Shown one piece after another: positions 60,830 to 64,000 of a DNA stretch of 64,000 bases. The position numbers and the translations under genes were made by a program. Source of the stretch: Hyphochytrium catenoides (Eukaryota; Sar; Hyphochytriomycetes; Hyphochytriales; Hyphochytriaceae); the NCBI GenBank assembly GCA_900088475.1, contig FLMG01003675.1, positions 1-64,000 on the forward strand, given 5' to 3'. The notes below the pieces were generated by a model. It was given only the letters and a program-made list of their open reading frames with translations, did no database searches and was not told the origin of the DNA. Each line of letters opens with the position of its first letter. Positions within the stretch are counted from its first letter, which is position 1.

Positions 60830-63140
60830 GACGAGAACAATGAGTTTGTCACTTCTTCGTCGTTAGCTCTTTTCCGCTAAGCAAAAGGACCGCATCTTTG
60901 GGCCACATGCAACAGCGAAAGAGCCGAATAGACAACTCTAAAAAGAGTCCGACACACGACACAATAGAAAGAGTGATTTCAAGAGAGGCTACCGAGAATT
61001 CCCAGCAACCTCAAGCAAGTCTGCTAGACCCAGCAACCTCAAGCACCGGTGCTTGTCCCTGCCCTGATAGCTAACTTTCGGCATACAAGTTTGACCAGTT
61101 CCGGCGTATCAAGGCTTTGCAAGTGCTACACTCAGCGCAACACTGAAGCGAGGCTCTTCTAGGGCGGTGGCTGGGCCCCGTCCTGCTAGTGCTCGACCTT
61201 CTATTCTTTCGTCCCTGCCGCTTTTCTATTTGTACGCCTCCGGTCAGCTCCTTCTATTGTCCCTATTGCAGTCAAGAAGCACATAACCCTGTCTCCTCGC
61301 AGGTTATTATGACGCAGGTTATTATATGGGAAGCCTACAGGGCCGACAGAGCGAGCACCCTCATCACAATAAATAAGAGGGTCAAGTCTCTTCCGCTTTG
61401 TCCGATAAAAGTAGAGCCAATATTTGACAGAGCGCTGTGCATTCCTTACAAATATCTGTGAAACCTGGACCACTAGCTTGTCGCTAATATGACAAAATGT
61501 TACCAGGTTCATTGTTGTGAATAATATTATCTTCACATGGTGAGGATAAATTGTCGATTTACATCGAGTAAAAGACCCAGTTCGACGCCTTGTGAAAAGT
61601 GAAGGTTTGGTTGTCCTGAGAACAGACACAAGCACTCTTCCTTACACCTTTTTATTATCTCTTGCCTCACCTACTGCCCTCTGTGGACGGATGATCACCT
61701 GACAGTCAGTTGTCTCTCCTCTGCGTTCCCTCACATTATTCGATAGTGCCAGACCAGCAAGGATCTGGTCGGCACCCTCGGCGGGCGATGATGGCAGAGC
61801 TGCCGCGGCGCCTACCAACATTTTGGTGCTGCTGCTGCTGTGGCTTGGGCTTTGAAACCAAGGGTCATTTCTTCTTTTGCTGCGGCTGCCGTGTGTTTTG
61901 TCGTCTGGATGTTTGGTGGGTGCTGTAGAGCAAGTACTCTAGTATAGGAGGCTCATCTACTATTCCATGCGGAGTACTAGCTTTCTTTGGTTCTTCGTAT
62001 TATCCTTCTGCCTTACCACTAATGGCAGATTGGGTTGTCTCGCAATGCTTTCGCCAAGGAATAGCAGATTGTGAGGATTCTGGGATGATGTGATGCCTGG
62101 AAGGCAACCAAGGTGCTTTCGCTCGACGGGATGCTAGCCATACGTCTTCATATCTTGGCCCGTGAGAAGTTGCTGGCTTTGTTGCGTCCGCGTGCCTCTC
62201 ACTAGCACAATAATTAGGATAAGGAGAGGAGAGTACGATTCGAGTGCGTTGCATGACATTGAGAGCTTCAAACCTTGTTCCCAACGACAAGATCTTTTCG
62301 GCGGCGGTTTATCGCGCTTATCAGAGTAAAAGTCATAAGACGCTGCCTACTCTTTGCGCCTGCCTCTTCCTGCCGCCACTAGCTCACTGAGAGCTGGGGG
62401 CTTTCAGATAACTACCCGTCCCGTCCACTAGCGATCGCCCTAAGCCAGGCCTTAAGATGGATGTATCTGTCACAGGTATCAGTAGTAGTATGGGAAGCAG
62501 GGTCTTTGTAGTCGAAATCGCCATTGTAAGGTAGGGTTAGGGCTTTATGCCACAATGATAGGCATTGGTTACCGCTCGTGTCGCCTTTCTCCAAATCATT
62601 CTTCATGAACCCCTATCGCCAAGGAAGAAGATGAAGCCATACCGTAAGGGTTGCCGCCATCGGCTTTATTACTCAGTTGCCATAACCCATGAACAGCGGA
62701 AGGACGACGAGGCAGTTTATTTACTATCCAACTCACAACCATGAGCGAGCCGTGTCGTAGCATAACAGCTGCAATGGCCTGCGTGATACCTAAAACTACC
62801 AACAACCCAAGAATGGCGTTGAGAGAGTGAGTCGTCTACTATGACCGACAAACTCTGCCTCCGCAAGGACCGTCAGTGCTGCCGCTGCTGTCCCTCATCC
62901 CCAGATCCTATCATCTTTGTCTACTACATAGATTCTCTTGTAATGAATGTCGCCAGTGGCTGACCAAACCTGCAACCCTGTAAGGTTGTAACCTGTACCC
63001 TTAGGATTCCGAATGATTTCCCTCTTACTATTCCTTAGCTCGGATCAGTACACCCTCTGTTTAGAATAGATACGTTTGAGTTGAAGTTTCCCCAGAGAAC
63101 GAAAGGACAGGCGGCGAAGGCGAGAGGATGGGATCCTCTG
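60830..63140. other. 2.3-kb stretch with no firm gene
   Basis: A 17-bp direct repeat (CCCAGCAACCTCAAGCA) lies at 61001-61017 and 61029-61045. A short Cys/Trp-rich frame at about 61788-61928 (plus) and minus-strand frames at 62412-62606 and 62596-62805 (one with a hydrophobic helix LLVVLGITQAIAAVML) are possible pieces of an unresolved small gene. Nothing was confirmed. Confidence 0.4.
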
Positions 63141-64000
63141 ATGTTCCTGCCCACACAGAGTCCTAGCGCCTACTTCCATAACCACTTCCGCAAGTCAGAA
63201 GCGAGGACCGTAGCTGAGCTTGGGCCGGACAGTGCTCGACATCAGGTGGTGGGCTTAGGTATGGCCGCAGGCTCGTTATCAGCTACGTTACATTTGCCAG
63301 GGCTGCTGCTTTGTCCGCTGATCCTGGCCCTGGGAAGCAAGATGGTTCGGAGAGGAGAGAACAGCTGGATGCTCCCTGTTACTCTTCTCTTTCTTCCCAT
63401 CTTAGCTCTGGCAGACCTAAAGAATGGCGATCTTCTCAGCTCCCGCCACTTGCCCGTACTAGAGATGTCTGTGGAGGAAAGTCCCGCCCTCGGACTAGAT
63501 GCTACTGAACTCAGGTCCATCGGGGACCCACCATCATGGCTTTTCGAAGAAGAGAATACTACAGATCAGGGTGAACTGGCGCTGGATAGTGTTTGTCGCT
63601 ACATATTCAATCGCGATAACATCAGTCTCGAGATGTTGGACAACTATAAGAGCTTCTTTTACTTTACGCCCTTCAACCGGGAAGTTCACGATGTGGAGGT
63701 CGAGTTTCGCACAAAAATATGCGCGAGCTTGCAACTAGAGGCCCACAGCCCCAACTGCCATCATCTAACCTGGTATGTGGGCCAGAACTTTGAGCGCCTG
63801 AAGCTCACCGAACTGATGTGCAGGAGAGACGTCTCGGCTGCCACTCTCATGCGCCTCCCACCGGCACAGGCGATGGAAATCGAGAGCACACGGCACCAAG
63901 CCGCAGCAGCCTTAGAGACAGTGCAGCTGAACCTCGTACGTCTTCTGGGCATCAACGTTTCCACGTACCAAACTACGAAGGGGGCACTGCGCGAGTTTTC
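63141..64000 (+). CDS. N-terminal part of an unknown membrane-anchored protein, cut by the window edge
   Basis: ATG at 63141 opens an uninterrupted 286-codon frame that runs off the right end. A short polar start (MFLPTQSPSAYF) precedes two hydrophobic helices (GLGMAAGSLSATLHLPGLLL, and WMLPVTLLFLPILALADL). A soluble domain of about 170 residues then has SVCRYIFNRDNISLEMLDNY, FFYFTPFNREVHDVEVEFRT, several Cys/His residues and a coiled-coil-like MEIESTRHQAAAALETVQLN. The frame length without stops and the sensible composition support coding. Family not recognised; the second half may clarify it. Confidence 0.7.
   Translation, partial: MFLPTQSPSAYFHNHFRKSEARTVAELGPDSARHQVVGLGMAAGSLSATLHLPGLLLCPLILALGSKMVRRGENSWMLPVTLLFLPILALADLKNGDLLSSRHLPVLEMSVEESPALGLDATELRSIGDPPSWLFEEENTTDQGELALDSVCRYIFNRDNISLEMLDNYKSFFYFTPFNREVHDVEVEFRTKICASLQLEAHSPNCHHLTWYVGQNFERLKLTELMCRRDVSAATLMRLPPAQAMEIESTRHQAAAALETVQLNLVRLLGINVSTYQTTKGALREF

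Noticed and set aside
61710-61928. Cys/Trp-rich plus-strand frame
   Set aside because: The cysteine run comes from a CTG-type microsatellite and no domain pattern is visible.
62412-62805. Minus-strand frames with a membrane helix (62596-62805) and a Cys/Trp segment (62412-62606)
   Set aside because: Could be exons of a small membrane protein, but no start or phase-compatible splice was found.

Overview
The window is nuclear DNA of a ciliated or flagellated protist-like eukaryote. Nearly every recognisable gene is split by short GT-AG introns (mostly about 35-150 bp, one GC-AG). TAA, TAG and TGA all end recognisable genes, so the standard code is used. Two axonemal or ciliary genes (CFAP210-like and IFT74) sit beside ordinary eukaryotic genes such as histones, USP14, WDR70, SRP receptor beta and TMEM222. 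I saw no bacterial operons, CRISPR arrays, tRNA or rRNA genes, and no intact transposon. The lineage cannot be fixed from the sequence alone. The short introns, cilia and standard code fit several protist groups; an alveolate-type or related protist is a guess. Gene models were spliced by hand from reading frame, splice-site consensus and phase, so exon edges are approximate.

Layout, left to right: 3' part of a large VPS13-like gene (+, to 5475); four-PDZ protein (-, 5920-8329); a poorly resolved stretch with exon-like pieces (8.5-10.1 kb); CFAP210-like coiled coil (-, 10360-~12.97 kb) opposite IFT74 (+, 13777-16662); a histone cluster (17.3-23.1 kb); TMEM222 (-, 24545-25443) opposite USP14 (+, 26345-28792); ZZ zinc-finger protein (+, 29923-31723); biotin-type 8-amino-7-oxononanoate synthase (-, 32272-34181); a gene-poor 3.3 kb; secreted RNase T2 (+, 37520-38281); multi-pass membrane protein (-, 38730-39710); SYLF protein (+, 42648-~43951) convergent with an MMTAG2 homologue (-, 43991-45482); an FHA-WDR70 fusion (+, 46020-50738); Sel1-repeat protein (-, 50846-52810, with an assembly gap); SRP receptor beta (+, 53500-54717); a protein with the same zinc-type module at both ends (+, 57377-58453); a double nucleoside-deoxyribosyltransferase-like protein (-, 58557-60829); and the start of a membrane-anchored protein running off the right edge (+, from 63141).

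The most unusual region is the histone cluster. H4 and H3 are divergent. Downstream are three tail-to-tail H3/H1 units with reciprocal decay: canonical H3 with dead H1, divergent H3 with dead H1, and dead H3 with an intact winged-helix H1. The divergent H3 has lost several tail-mark residues and has one extra residue in loop 1, a feature of centromeric H3s. The H4, H3-variant and pseudo-H3 upstream regions share an E2F-like site next to a CCAAT box. Canonical H3 shares only the CCAAT part.

The other strong observation is a single continuous frame joining an N-terminal FHA domain to WDR70. In the families as I know them, WDR70 has no FHA domain.
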